From: Pseudomonas sp. M30-35
GTDB taxonomy: Bacteria > Pseudomonadota > Gammaproteobacteria > Pseudomonadales > Pseudomonadaceae
Length of the DNA: 64,000 nt
Direction of reading: 5' to 3'
Assembly: GCF_002163625.1 (NCBI RefSeq)
Contig: NZ_CP020892.1
Span: 4,278,001-4,342,000, forward strand
Positions 55,520 through 64,000 of this stretch are shown piece after piece (the stretch's first letter is position 1; each line of letters begins with the position of its first letter). Position numbers and translations under genes: made by a program. The notes beneath the pieces were generated by a model. The model made no database searches and was not told the origin of the DNA. It worked only from the letters and a program-made list of their open reading frames with translations.

Positions 55520-58500
55520 ATGCCCTCTTTCCGTAAATACATTGCTTTCGCTCTCATCAGTCTGCTGCTGAGCAGCCCTCTGGCATTTGCAAATGAGCCG
55601 CCATCATCCAGTGATGTAGAAAGCCAGCTGTCAGCACTGGCTGACAGCAAGCTGCCTGAAGCCGAGCTTGCAAAGCTGACGCAGACACTTGAGAAGACTC
55701 TCAGTCTGCTGCGCCTCAAAGAACAGAGTGAGAAGGACCTCGAAAAACTCAATCAGCAGCTAAGCGCAGCCCCACGCTTGATTGGTGAGGCGCAGCGTGA
55801 GCTAACGCGCCTCAAAGCCAGCCAACCGACACCGGTTGCCGAGCGCTATAGCAACAGCAAAGTTTCCGATCTCGAGCAAATGCTCAGTGATCGCAACAAC
55901 CAGCTTAGCGAATGGCAAAAACAGATCATTGATGCCAACAGCCTGATCATTACCTCGCAAACACGCCCAGAGCGGGCGCAGGCGGAGATCAGTAGCAACC
56001 AGGCACGCGCCCGCGAAATTGGCGAGGCACTGAAGAGCGGCAAACTCGCCGGAACGCCACTGACCAACGAAACCAGTGAACAGCTGAACGCTGAGCTGGC
56101 CCAGTTAAATGCGCAAACTCAACTGCGCCGCCAGGAACTGAGTGGCAACAGCCTGCTACAAGACTTAGGTGCGAGCCAACGGGCCTTGTTAGACGAGCGC
56201 ATCAAACGTCTCGAGCAAGAGTTGACCAACCTTCAGGAGCTGGTCAACAAGAAACGTCGCGAAATGTCCGAGATGACCTTTGCAGAGCAATCGCAAAGCG
56301 CCGAAAAGCTGGGCGGAGACGGCTTGCTGAGCCGTGAAAGCGCGCTGAATGTTAAATACTCTGACTATCTGCTCAAAGCCACTAATCGCCTCAACCAAAT
56401 CACCCAGAAAAACCTGCAGACCAAGCAACAGCTCGACACACTCAATCAGAGCGACCAGGCACTGGATCAACAAATCAGTGTGCTGCAGGGCAGTATTTTA
56501 TTGTCGAAGATCCTTTACCAGCAGAAGCAAGCCTTGCCGAAGCTGGATATCGACAAGAACTTGTCTAATGACATCGCCGACATCCGTCTCTATCAATTTG
56601 AGATCAATCAGCAGCGAGAGCTTATTAGCAACCCAGCCACCTATATCGATACGTTGATACAAAAGCAGCCGGATGAAGACATTAGCCCAGCGCTACGAAA
56701 TTCTCTGCAAAGTATCATCGAGAAGCGTCGGGAACTGCTCGATCTGGTAAGCAATGAGCTGGGTGCACTCCTCAATGAGTCCATCACCCTGCAACTCACG
56801 CAAAAGCAGCTGCAAACTACTGCTACAGCACTGAGCGAAACGCTTGAAGAACAGATGTTCTGGATCCCAAGCAACAAACCACTCAATCTCGATTGGTTCA
56901 TGAGTTCACCGGCCAAGCTCAAGCGCCAGCTCGCTGAGTTGCCATGGATCTCCACTACTCGCGAGTTCGGATCAGGCTTGGTGGGCAAGCCCCTTCTGTT
57001 CCTACCGTTGTTACTGGTTATCGGCTTGCTGTTGTGGCGGCGCAGCGCAATTACCAACAAGCTTTCCGACCTCCACAAAGATATTGGTCATTACAAAAAC
57101 GACAACCAGTTGCACACGCCGATGGCGATTTTGTTGAATATCCTGCTGGCATTGCCGGGTGGGCTGTTCCTGACGCTATGCGGCTTTGCTCTACAAATCG
57201 ATGCTCGCGGACAAAACGCCAGTCTCGCGTCTGCCTTTTTCAGCATGGCGCAAGCCTGGATGGTGCTATACACCGTCTACCGTATTTTATCGCCAAGCGG
57301 AGTCGCTGAACTGCACTTCCGTTGGACTCGCCCGCATGTTGCCTTCTTGCGACGTTATGTTCGCTATCTAGGCCTGATTGTTCTGGCCCTTGTAGCCGTG
57401 GTGACCATTGCCGGGCATCGACCGGCAGAACTGGCGGATGATGTGCTCGGCATCGCCATCTGCGTAACCTGTTACGCGCTGATGGCGTGGTTGCTCAGCC
57501 GAGTTCTGCTGACCGGGCCAGCCCGTGAAAACAGCTCAATGTTCCGCACGCTCATTGCCAGCATTGTCTGCATACTGCCGTTAGCCCTGATCGTCGTGGT
57601 CGGCATGGGCTATTTCTACACCGCACTCAGGCTAACCGACCGCTTACTCGACACCCTTGGCCTGATGATGCTTGGCTTGATCGTCGAAGCAACCTTTGTG
57701 CGCGGCCTTTCGGTTGCGGCTCGTCGCTTGGCTTATCAGCGTGCAATGGCCAAACGCCAGGCCGCGCAAGCCGCAGAGGAATCAGAAACAGGCGAGGTGG
57801 TGACAGAAGAGCCGACACTGGATATCGAGCAAGTTAACCAGCAATCGCTACGACTTGTGCGGCTGGCCTTGCTGGGTGTGTTTATCAGCTTGCTCTGGCT
57901 GATCTGGGCTGACCTGATTTCAGTGTTCTCATACCTCGACAACGTCACCCTGTACGAGTACGTCAGCGGCACCGGGGCGATGGCAAGCATGGTCCCAATC
58001 AGCCTCAGCGACGTACTTGGCGCATTAGTGATCATCGGTATTACCATCGCGCTCGGGCGCAACTTGCCCGGCTTGCTTGAAGTGTTGGTGCTCTCGCGCA
58101 TGAAGCTCGCCCAAGGCAGCTCATACGCCACAACCACCCTGCTGTCCTACGCCATCGTAGCCGTCGGCACGGTTACAACTCTATCGACTCTGGGCGTAAG
58201 TTGGGACAAGTTACAGTGGCTGGTCGCAGCGCTATCGGTAGGTCTTGGATTTGGCTTGCAAGAAATTTTCGCCAACTTTATTTCCGGCTTGATCATTCTG
58301 TTCGAACGTCCGGTACGTATCGGTGACGTTGTGACCATCGGCAATCTCTCCGGCACAGTCAGCAAAATTCGCATTCGGGCAACGACGATTACCGACTTTG
58401 ACCGCAAAGAAATCATTGTGCCGAACAAAACCTTTGTCACCGACCAACTGATCAACTGGTCACTGAACGATACCGTCACTCGTATCACCGTGATGATCGG

Positions 58501-58909
58501 CCTGGCGTATGAGTCCGACCTCGAGTTGGCCCGTAAGCTGATGATGCAAGCCGCGATGGAAAACCCTCGTGTGCTACGCGACCCAGAGCCACTGCTGTTC
58601 TTCCTCACAATTGGCGCAAGCACCTTCAACTATGAATTACGGGTTCATGTTCGAGAGCTTGGCGATCGTAACGCTGCGACCGACGAATTGCTGACGCGCA
58701 TTGCCATGAGTTTTCGCGAGCATAAAATCGAGATGGCATTCAATCAATTGGATGTCGTGGTCAAGAATCTCAATGGTGCCGAGTTGAACTTGAAAACCGT
58801 TAATCCGGTCATGGTACAGAGCAGCCAGGCCCCACAGTCACAGGCCGAAGAAACACCGACTCAAGTGTCACTCACCAAACCATCACCGCCTGCGGTCGAC
58901 CCGAACTAA
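55520..58909 (+). CDS. mscK: Potassium-dependent mechanosensitive channel MscK
   Basis: Large tension-gated channel of 1129 residues. Signal peptide to about residue 25 (LAFA before NEPP), a long coiled-coil periplasmic region (~35-470), then about 11 transmembrane segments and the MscS core from ~880. LGFGLQEIFANFISGL near 908-923 and FERPVRIGDVVTIG are the pore/upper-vestibule motifs. A charged C-terminal tail ends in Pro-rich sequence. It follows the antiporter by 33 bases and probably shares its transcript. Confidence 0.94.
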   Translation: MPSFRKYIAFALISLLLSSPLAFANEPPSSSDVESQLSALADSKLPEAELAKLTQTLEKTLSLLRLKEQSEKDLEKLNQQLSAAPRLIGEAQRELTRLKASQPTPVAERYSNSKVSDLEQMLSDRNNQLSEWQKQIIDANSLIITSQTRPERAQAEISSNQARAREIGEALKSGKLAGTPLTNETSEQLNAELAQLNAQTQLRRQELSGNSLLQDLGASQRALLDERIKRLEQELTNLQELVNKKRREMSEMTFAEQSQSAEKLGGDGLLSRESALNVKYSDYLLKATNRLNQITQKNLQTKQQLDTLNQSDQALDQQISVLQGSILLSKILYQQKQALPKLDIDKNLSNDIADIRLYQFEINQQRELISNPATYIDTLIQKQPDEDISPALRNSLQSIIEKRRELLDLVSNELGALLNESITLQLTQKQLQTTATALSETLEEQMFWIPSNKPLNLDWFMSSPAKLKRQLAELPWISTTREFGSGLVGKPLLFLPLLLVIGLLLWRRSAITNKLSDLHKDIGHYKNDNQLHTPMAILLNILLALPGGLFLTLCGFALQIDARGQNASLASAFFSMAQAWMVLYTVYRILSPSGVAELHFRWTRPHVAFLRRYVRYLGLIVLALVAVVTIAGHRPAELADDVLGIAICVTCYALMAWLLSRVLLTGPARENSSMFRTLIASIVCILPLALIVVVGMGYFYTALRLTDRLLDTLGLMMLGLIVEATFVRGLSVAARRLAYQRAMAKRQAAQAAEESETGEVVTEEPTLDIEQVNQQSLRLVRLALLGVFISLLWLIWADLISVFSYLDNVTLYEYVSGTGAMASMVPISLSDVLGALVIIGITIALGRNLPGLLEVLVLSRMKLAQGSSYATTTLLSYAIVAVGTVTTLSTLGVSWDKLQWLVAALSVGLGFGLQEIFANFISGLIILFERPVRIGDVVTIGNLSGTVSKIRIRATTITDFDRKEIIVPNKTFVTDQLINWSLNDTVTRITVMIGLAYESDLELARKLMMQAAMENPRVLRDPEPLLFFLTIGASTFNYELRVHVRELGDRNAATDELLTRIAMSFREHKIEMAFNQLDVVVKNLNGAELNLKTVNPVMVQSSQAPQSQAEETPTQVSLTKPSPPAVDPN

Positions 58910-60418
<1,509 letters not shown>

Positions 60419-60420
60419 GC

Positions 60421-61119
60421 TCAGCTGTCCGCCAGTATCCAATTGAGGCCCATCTCGACATGCAGCTCGGTGCTGTCGAGCATTGCCAGCGCGGCTTCAG
60501 TGCCTTCCAACAGCAAGCCTATCTCGGTGCAACCGAGTATCGCGACTTCAGCGTCTCGCTCGCGTAATTGCGCCAGACACTGCAGATAGTATTCGCGGGA
60601 GCTGGGCTCAAAGCGCCCTTGGCACAACTCGGCAAAGATTATCCGGTCTATCTCCTCAACCTGCTCGCTGGGCGGGATCAATACTTCAATGGCGAAGCGC
60701 TCAGCCAAGCGTTGCCGATAGAAATCTTCGAGCATAGTGAACCGCGTACCCAACAATGCAGCACGCTTCACTCCTCGCTGTTGCAGCGCCTGGCCAACAG
60801 CGTCGCCAATATGCAGCAAGGGGATATCGACAGCCGCCTCAATCGCTGGCGCGACTTTGTGCATGGTATTGGTCGCGAGCAACAGGGCGCTGGCACCGGC
60901 GCCTTGTAAACGTTGGGCAATATCGGCAAGAACCTGCCCTGCCGCCTCCCAGTCGCCTTGTTTCTGCAGCGCCGCGATCTGCGCAAAATCAACCGAGTGA
61001 AGCAGCAACGGAGCCGAATGCAGGCCGCCCATACGCTGGCGCACGCCCTGGTTCAGCAGCCGATAATAGCTGCTGGTCGACTCCCAACTCATCCCGCCCA
61101 AAATACCAAGCTGACGCAT
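60421..61119 (-). CDS. Aspartate/glutamate racemase family protein (YgeA-like)
   Basis: 232-residue member of the Asp/Glu racemase superfamily. LGILGGMSWEST is the first motif; ATNTMHKV places Thr where most racemases have the first catalytic Cys, and ILGCTEIGLLL has the second Cys. The Thr/Cys pair is that of the E. coli L-Asp/Glu-specific enzyme. ATG 61119 follows AAGGAG by six bases; the longer frame is rejected. It ends two bases from the stop of convergent selO with no terminator between. Confidence 0.86.
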   Translation of the reverse strand: MRQLGILGGMSWESTSSYYRLLNQGVRQRMGGLHSAPLLLHSVDFAQIAALQKQGDWEAAGQVLADIAQRLQGAGASALLLATNTMHKVAPAIEAAVDIPLLHIGDAVGQALQQRGVKRAALLGTRFTMLEDFYRQRLAERFAIEVLIPPSEQVEEIDRIIFAELCQGRFEPSSREYYLQCLAQLRERDAEVAILGCTEIGLLLEGTEAALAMLDSTELHVEMGLNWILADS

Positions 61120-61359
61120 TGCCTGCTCCTTGCCAATCACAGAGTTCTTAAATCTGAGCCTATCGCGCATCACCCGCGGAGCACAGTAACAGTGGCAATC
61201 TGTCTTACGGATACAGCTTATCTATTAAACCGAAAAGGCATATAAACCTTCTCAAACATTCTTAGACTATCTAAGCAAACCCCACTATCTTGGCGACCAA
61301 GTGCAATTGGCAATAGTGCGCTTGATACCTCATACGAGATTCAACGTTAAAGGACGCCC

Positions 61360-63150
61360 ATGTTCGGGGATTCACTACCACTGCTGTTTGTTGGCGCTCT
61401 GATTATATGGGTGCTGGTTGCCTTCATCAGAGAAACGTGGAGCCCGGATATCGTTGCCGCCATTGCGGTCGCCGCACTGTTGGTCACGCAACTGCTGACC
61501 CCGGCTGAAGTGCTCAGCGTTCTATCCAACTCAGCCCCGGTGACAATTGCGTGTATGTTCGTGCTCTCCGCAGCGCTTGAACGTACCGGATGCATTGATG
61601 CGCTGGGCAACTGGCTAGGGAACCTGGTCGGCACCAACCCCGTCCGCGTATTGACCGGTTTAACCTTAACGGCGCTGATAGCCTCCGCCTGCCTGAACAA
61701 CACACCCGTCGTAGCGATTTTGACCCCGGTCGCCATATCACTGGCACGTCGCGCGGGAAGCATGCCCTCGAAGCTGTTGATTCCACTGTCGTACGCCACG
61801 ATTCTCGGTGGCACCCTGACCATGATTGGCACCTCGACCAATATTCTGGTCGACGGTGTTGCCCGTAAAGCCGGGATGGCCCCGTTTGGCATCTTCGAGA
61901 TCACTGGCGCAGGCCTTATTCTGGCGACTGCCGGCATGGCTTACTTACTCTTGGTCGGTCGCCACCTGCTGCCAAACCGCGACACCTTATCGCGACAGTT
62001 ACGCCCAGACCTCGACCGCACCTTTATGACCGAGCTGCTGGTTCCCCATAACTCACCCGTTATCGGCAAAACCCTTAGCGAAGCCAATCTCAATGGCGGT
62101 AGCGGACTGCAAGTACTCAAACTGTTTCGCGCCGATCAAGAGTTCACTGAGCCAGCGCACGATACCCTGCTCGCCAATGGCGACCGCCTGGTACTCCACG
62201 GCCAAGTCAAAAATGTAGTCGAGCTGCGCGAAACGGGTCACTTGTCGTTCAATCGCAGTGATGCCTTTGAAACCATTAGCAGCCACGATGTAATTCTCGC
62301 CGAAGCCATCGTCGGCCGTAACTCACGCTACAGCCACCGGCCAATGCGTGACCTCGACTTGACCGCGCGCTACGGTATCGCTGTGCTTGCGGTGCATCGC
62401 CAAGACGAAAATGTGCAGGGCAACCTGGATGACTTCGAGCTGCAGTTTGGTGATGTAATGCTGGTTGAAGGCACACCGGCACAGATCAAACGGTTCGCCG
62501 ACAACGGCGAGTTGATCAGTCTTAACGCCGTACAGGAGCGCGCATTCCGCCGAGACAAAGCCCCAATCGCAATCATTGCAACTTTTGCGGTGATGATCCT
62601 GGCCGCCTTTGGCGTGATGCCGATTGAGGGCCTGGCAATAATCGGTGCGGTCACAGTGCTGGCAACGCGCTGCCTGGACGTTGAGGATGCCTACAAAGCG
62701 GTCGACTGGAAAATTCTCAGCCTGATTTTCGGCATGCTCGCCATCAGCATCGCCATGGACAAGGTCGGGCTGGTGAAAATATTGGTTGAGAGCATGATGG
62801 GCTGGCTACCATGGGCCGGGCCGCTGATGATGCTTTCAATGCTTTATCTATTCACCTCGGTGCTCACCGAGATGCTCTCAAACAACGCAGTTGCGGTATT
62901 GGTAACCCCCATCGCAATTGGCTTGGCGCAACACCTCGGCATCGACCCACGTGCCTTTGTGGTCGCCGTGATGTTTGCCGCCAGCGCCAGCTTTGCGACG
63001 CCAATTGGCTATCAAACCAACACCTTCGTGTATAACGCCGGTGGTTATCGTTTTACCGACTTTATGAAAGTCGGTATTCCGCTCAATCTATTGTTGTGGG
63101 TGGTGGCGACCTTGGTCATTCCACTGTTCTGGCCATTGGTTCCGGTCTGA
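61360..63150 (+). CDS. SLC13/DASS-type transporter with two RCK_C domains
   Basis: 596-residue membrane protein. Two repeats of ~5-6 helices flank a cytoplasmic insert at about 205-375 with two RCK_C (TrkA_C) domains (LLVPHNSPVIGKTLSEANL and AEAIVGRNSRYSHRPMRDLDL begin them). NNTPVVAILTPVAISLA and SNNAVAVLVTPIAIGLA are the paired substrate/Na+ motifs; GTSTNILVDG and TPIGYQTNTFV are the other half-sites. Such proteins move sulfate, dicarboxylates or other anions; substrate unknown. ATG 61360 follows AAAGGA. Confidence 0.85.
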   Translation: MFGDSLPLLFVGALIIWVLVAFIRETWSPDIVAAIAVAALLVTQLLTPAEVLSVLSNSAPVTIACMFVLSAALERTGCIDALGNWLGNLVGTNPVRVLTGLTLTALIASACLNNTPVVAILTPVAISLARRAGSMPSKLLIPLSYATILGGTLTMIGTSTNILVDGVARKAGMAPFGIFEITGAGLILATAGMAYLLLVGRHLLPNRDTLSRQLRPDLDRTFMTELLVPHNSPVIGKTLSEANLNGGSGLQVLKLFRADQEFTEPAHDTLLANGDRLVLHGQVKNVVELRETGHLSFNRSDAFETISSHDVILAEAIVGRNSRYSHRPMRDLDLTARYGIAVLAVHRQDENVQGNLDDFELQFGDVMLVEGTPAQIKRFADNGELISLNAVQERAFRRDKAPIAIIATFAVMILAAFGVMPIEGLAIIGAVTVLATRCLDVEDAYKAVDWKILSLIFGMLAISIAMDKVGLVKILVESMMGWLPWAGPLMMLSMLYLFTSVLTEMLSNNAVAVLVTPIAIGLAQHLGIDPRAFVVAVMFAASASFATPIGYQTNTFVYNAGGYRFTDFMKVGIPLNLLLWVVATLVIPLFWPLVPV

Positions 63151-63224
63151 GCCACACGGATCTTCGCTTCCTTGAAAAGCGCCAGTGGCGGCCGCAAATA
63201 TAGGCAATAAACTTGGAGTCAATC

Positions 63225-63653
63225 ATGTCCAAACCACTGCTTATACCCTGCCCCAGCTGTAACGCCCTGAACCGCATCCCCAGCGAGCGCATCAGTGACA
63301 AGCCGAGCTGTGGCCGCTGCAAAGCAATGCTGCTAACCAGCGCGCCGATTGAACTGACTCAGGCCAACTTCGCCAGCCAGACCAAAGGCGACCTCCCATT
63401 ATTGGTCGATGTATGGGCCAGTTGGTGTGGCCCGTGCCAAGCATTTGCGCCAACGTTCAACCAGGCCGCCATCCAGTTACAGGGACAATACCGCCTGGGC
63501 AAACTCGACAGCGAAGCCAATCAGCAGTTAGCCGGACAACTGGCTATCCGCTCAATCCCGAGCCTGATTCTGTTTCGCCAAGGTAAAGAAGTGGCTCGTC
63601 AGAGCGGAGCGCTGGGGTTGGCGCAACTGCTGGCGTGGCTTAAAAACCACTAG
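63225..63653 (+). CDS. trxC: Thioredoxin TrxC (thioredoxin 2)
   Basis: Zinc-binding thioredoxin, 142 residues. The N-terminal CPSC and CGRC pairs (from Cys9) bind zinc, as in TrxC; the thioredoxin domain has WCGPC and the cis-Pro SIPSL. ATG 63225 follows GGAG by six to seven bases. It stands alone between the SLC13 gene and the last gene. Confidence 0.95.
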   Translation: MSKPLLIPCPSCNALNRIPSERISDKPSCGRCKAMLLTSAPIELTQANFASQTKGDLPLLVDVWASWCGPCQAFAPTFNQAAIQLQGQYRLGKLDSEANQQLAGQLAIRSIPSLILFRQGKEVARQSGALGLAQLLAWLKNH

Positions 63654-63794
63654 GGAACCCCTGAAGAACTATTGCAATGAAGCCCTATTGCCAGTTAATT
63701 GAGCACTGCGGTCAAGCCCAACGACAGATACGGTCAATTGCAACCTGACATCCAAGGTTTAGGCTAAGTGGCATATCTAGCATGAGGCCTAACC

Positions 63795-64000
63795 ATGTCA
63801 TTGCCGTTCGAGATAGCCCGCCAACTTACTGAAGAACAAATTGCCTTTGTTAAGCGCAGCGGCCTCAAGGCCGAAGCCCTCGAATCTGGTTTTGTCAGGC
63901 TACGCATGCCCATGGCTGGCAATCAAAATCACATCGGCAGCATGTACGCGGGTGCGCTGTTTACCCTTGCAGAAATTCCCGGAGGCGCGCTGTACCTCAC
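63795..64000 (+). CDS. Hotdog-fold thioesterase-like protein (YiiD_C/DUF4442 type), truncated by the window edge
   Basis: The first 68 codons are present. MSLPFEIARQLTEEQIAFVKRS... is followed by NQNHIGSMYAGALFTLAEIPGG, which resembles the N-NHIGT-MHA-A helix of PaaI/YiiD-type hotdog thioesterases. GAGG lies seven bases before ATG 63795. The gene continues past the right edge. Function beyond the fold class is not clear. Confidence 0.7.
   Translation, partial: MSLPFEIARQLTEEQIAFVKRSGLKAEALESGFVRLRMPMAGNQNHIGSMYAGALFTLAEIPGGALYL

Overview
The window is chromosomal DNA from a gamma-proteobacterium of the genus Pseudomonas or a very close relative. From memory of Pseudomonas aeruginosa PAO1, the gene order matches the stretch from parE (about PA4967) to about PA5026 almost gene for gene: parE-yqiA-cpdA-yqiB-nudF, thiC-tolC, waaA-LysR-emrE, hldE-msbA-waaL, the LPS core cluster, ilvE-glnE-aceEF-dipA-msrA-rlmJ, then antiporter-mscK-selO. 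Base composition looks moderate, with obviously AT-richer patches in msbA and waaL. I see no tRNA, rRNA, insertion sequence, prophage, CRISPR array or origin. Two genes are cut by the window edges: parE on the left and a hotdog-fold gene on the right.

Layout. 1-4588 (minus): topoisomerase IV subunit ParE, the esterase YqiA, the cAMP phosphodiesterase CpdA, a DUF1249 protein and the ADP-ribose pyrophosphatase NudF. 4805-9330: a DUF3298 lipoprotein converging on a thiamin unit, in which a TPP riboswitch precedes thiC and the probable HMP transporter cytX. 9331-10776: TolC, followed by a bidirectional terminator. 10847-16666: Kdo transferase WaaA, a LysR regulator, the multidrug transporter EmrE, a coupled FAD oxidoreductase/aldo-keto reductase pair, and an uncharacterised protein with a Nudix-like stretch. 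16715-22621 (minus): two paired acyl-CoA dehydrogenases, HldE and MsbA.

22755-36322 is the lipopolysaccharide region. waaL and a kinase-like gene run forward. Facing them is a long minus-strand cluster: waaF-waaC-waaG-waaP-wapP-wapQ-tandem kinase, then carbamoyltransferase and three glycosyltransferases. Most junctions overlap by 1 to 10 bases, so translation is probably coupled. The enzymes build the heptose/hexose core, phosphorylate and carbamoylate it, and attach O-antigen; HldE supplies the heptose precursor, WaaA adds Kdo and MsbA flips lipid A-core.

36424-53503 is central metabolism: ilvE, glnE, and, behind a divergent control region, aceE-aceF (a three-lipoyl-domain E2). Then come a secreted protein facing the c-di-GMP phosphodiesterase dipA, msrA, rlmJ, a YbfB-type MFS transporter and a large acyl-CoA dehydrogenase. 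53741-64000 holds envelope and stress functions: a CPA1 K+/H+ antiporter, MscK, SelO, an aspartate/glutamate racemase, an SLC13 transporter with RCK_C domains, TrxC and the truncated final gene.

No wholly unknown multi-gene system stands out. The best leads are: the concentration of kinase folds in the LPS cluster, including a tandem two-kinase protein and two members lacking the catalytic Asp; the acyl-CoA dehydrogenase pair in which one member has lost the catalytic Glu; a possible Nudix-like domain in an uncharacterised family; and two matching palindromes 52 bp apart upstream of aceE that resemble RpiR-family (HexR/RccR) operators. Family assignments come from motifs and memory; no database search was run.
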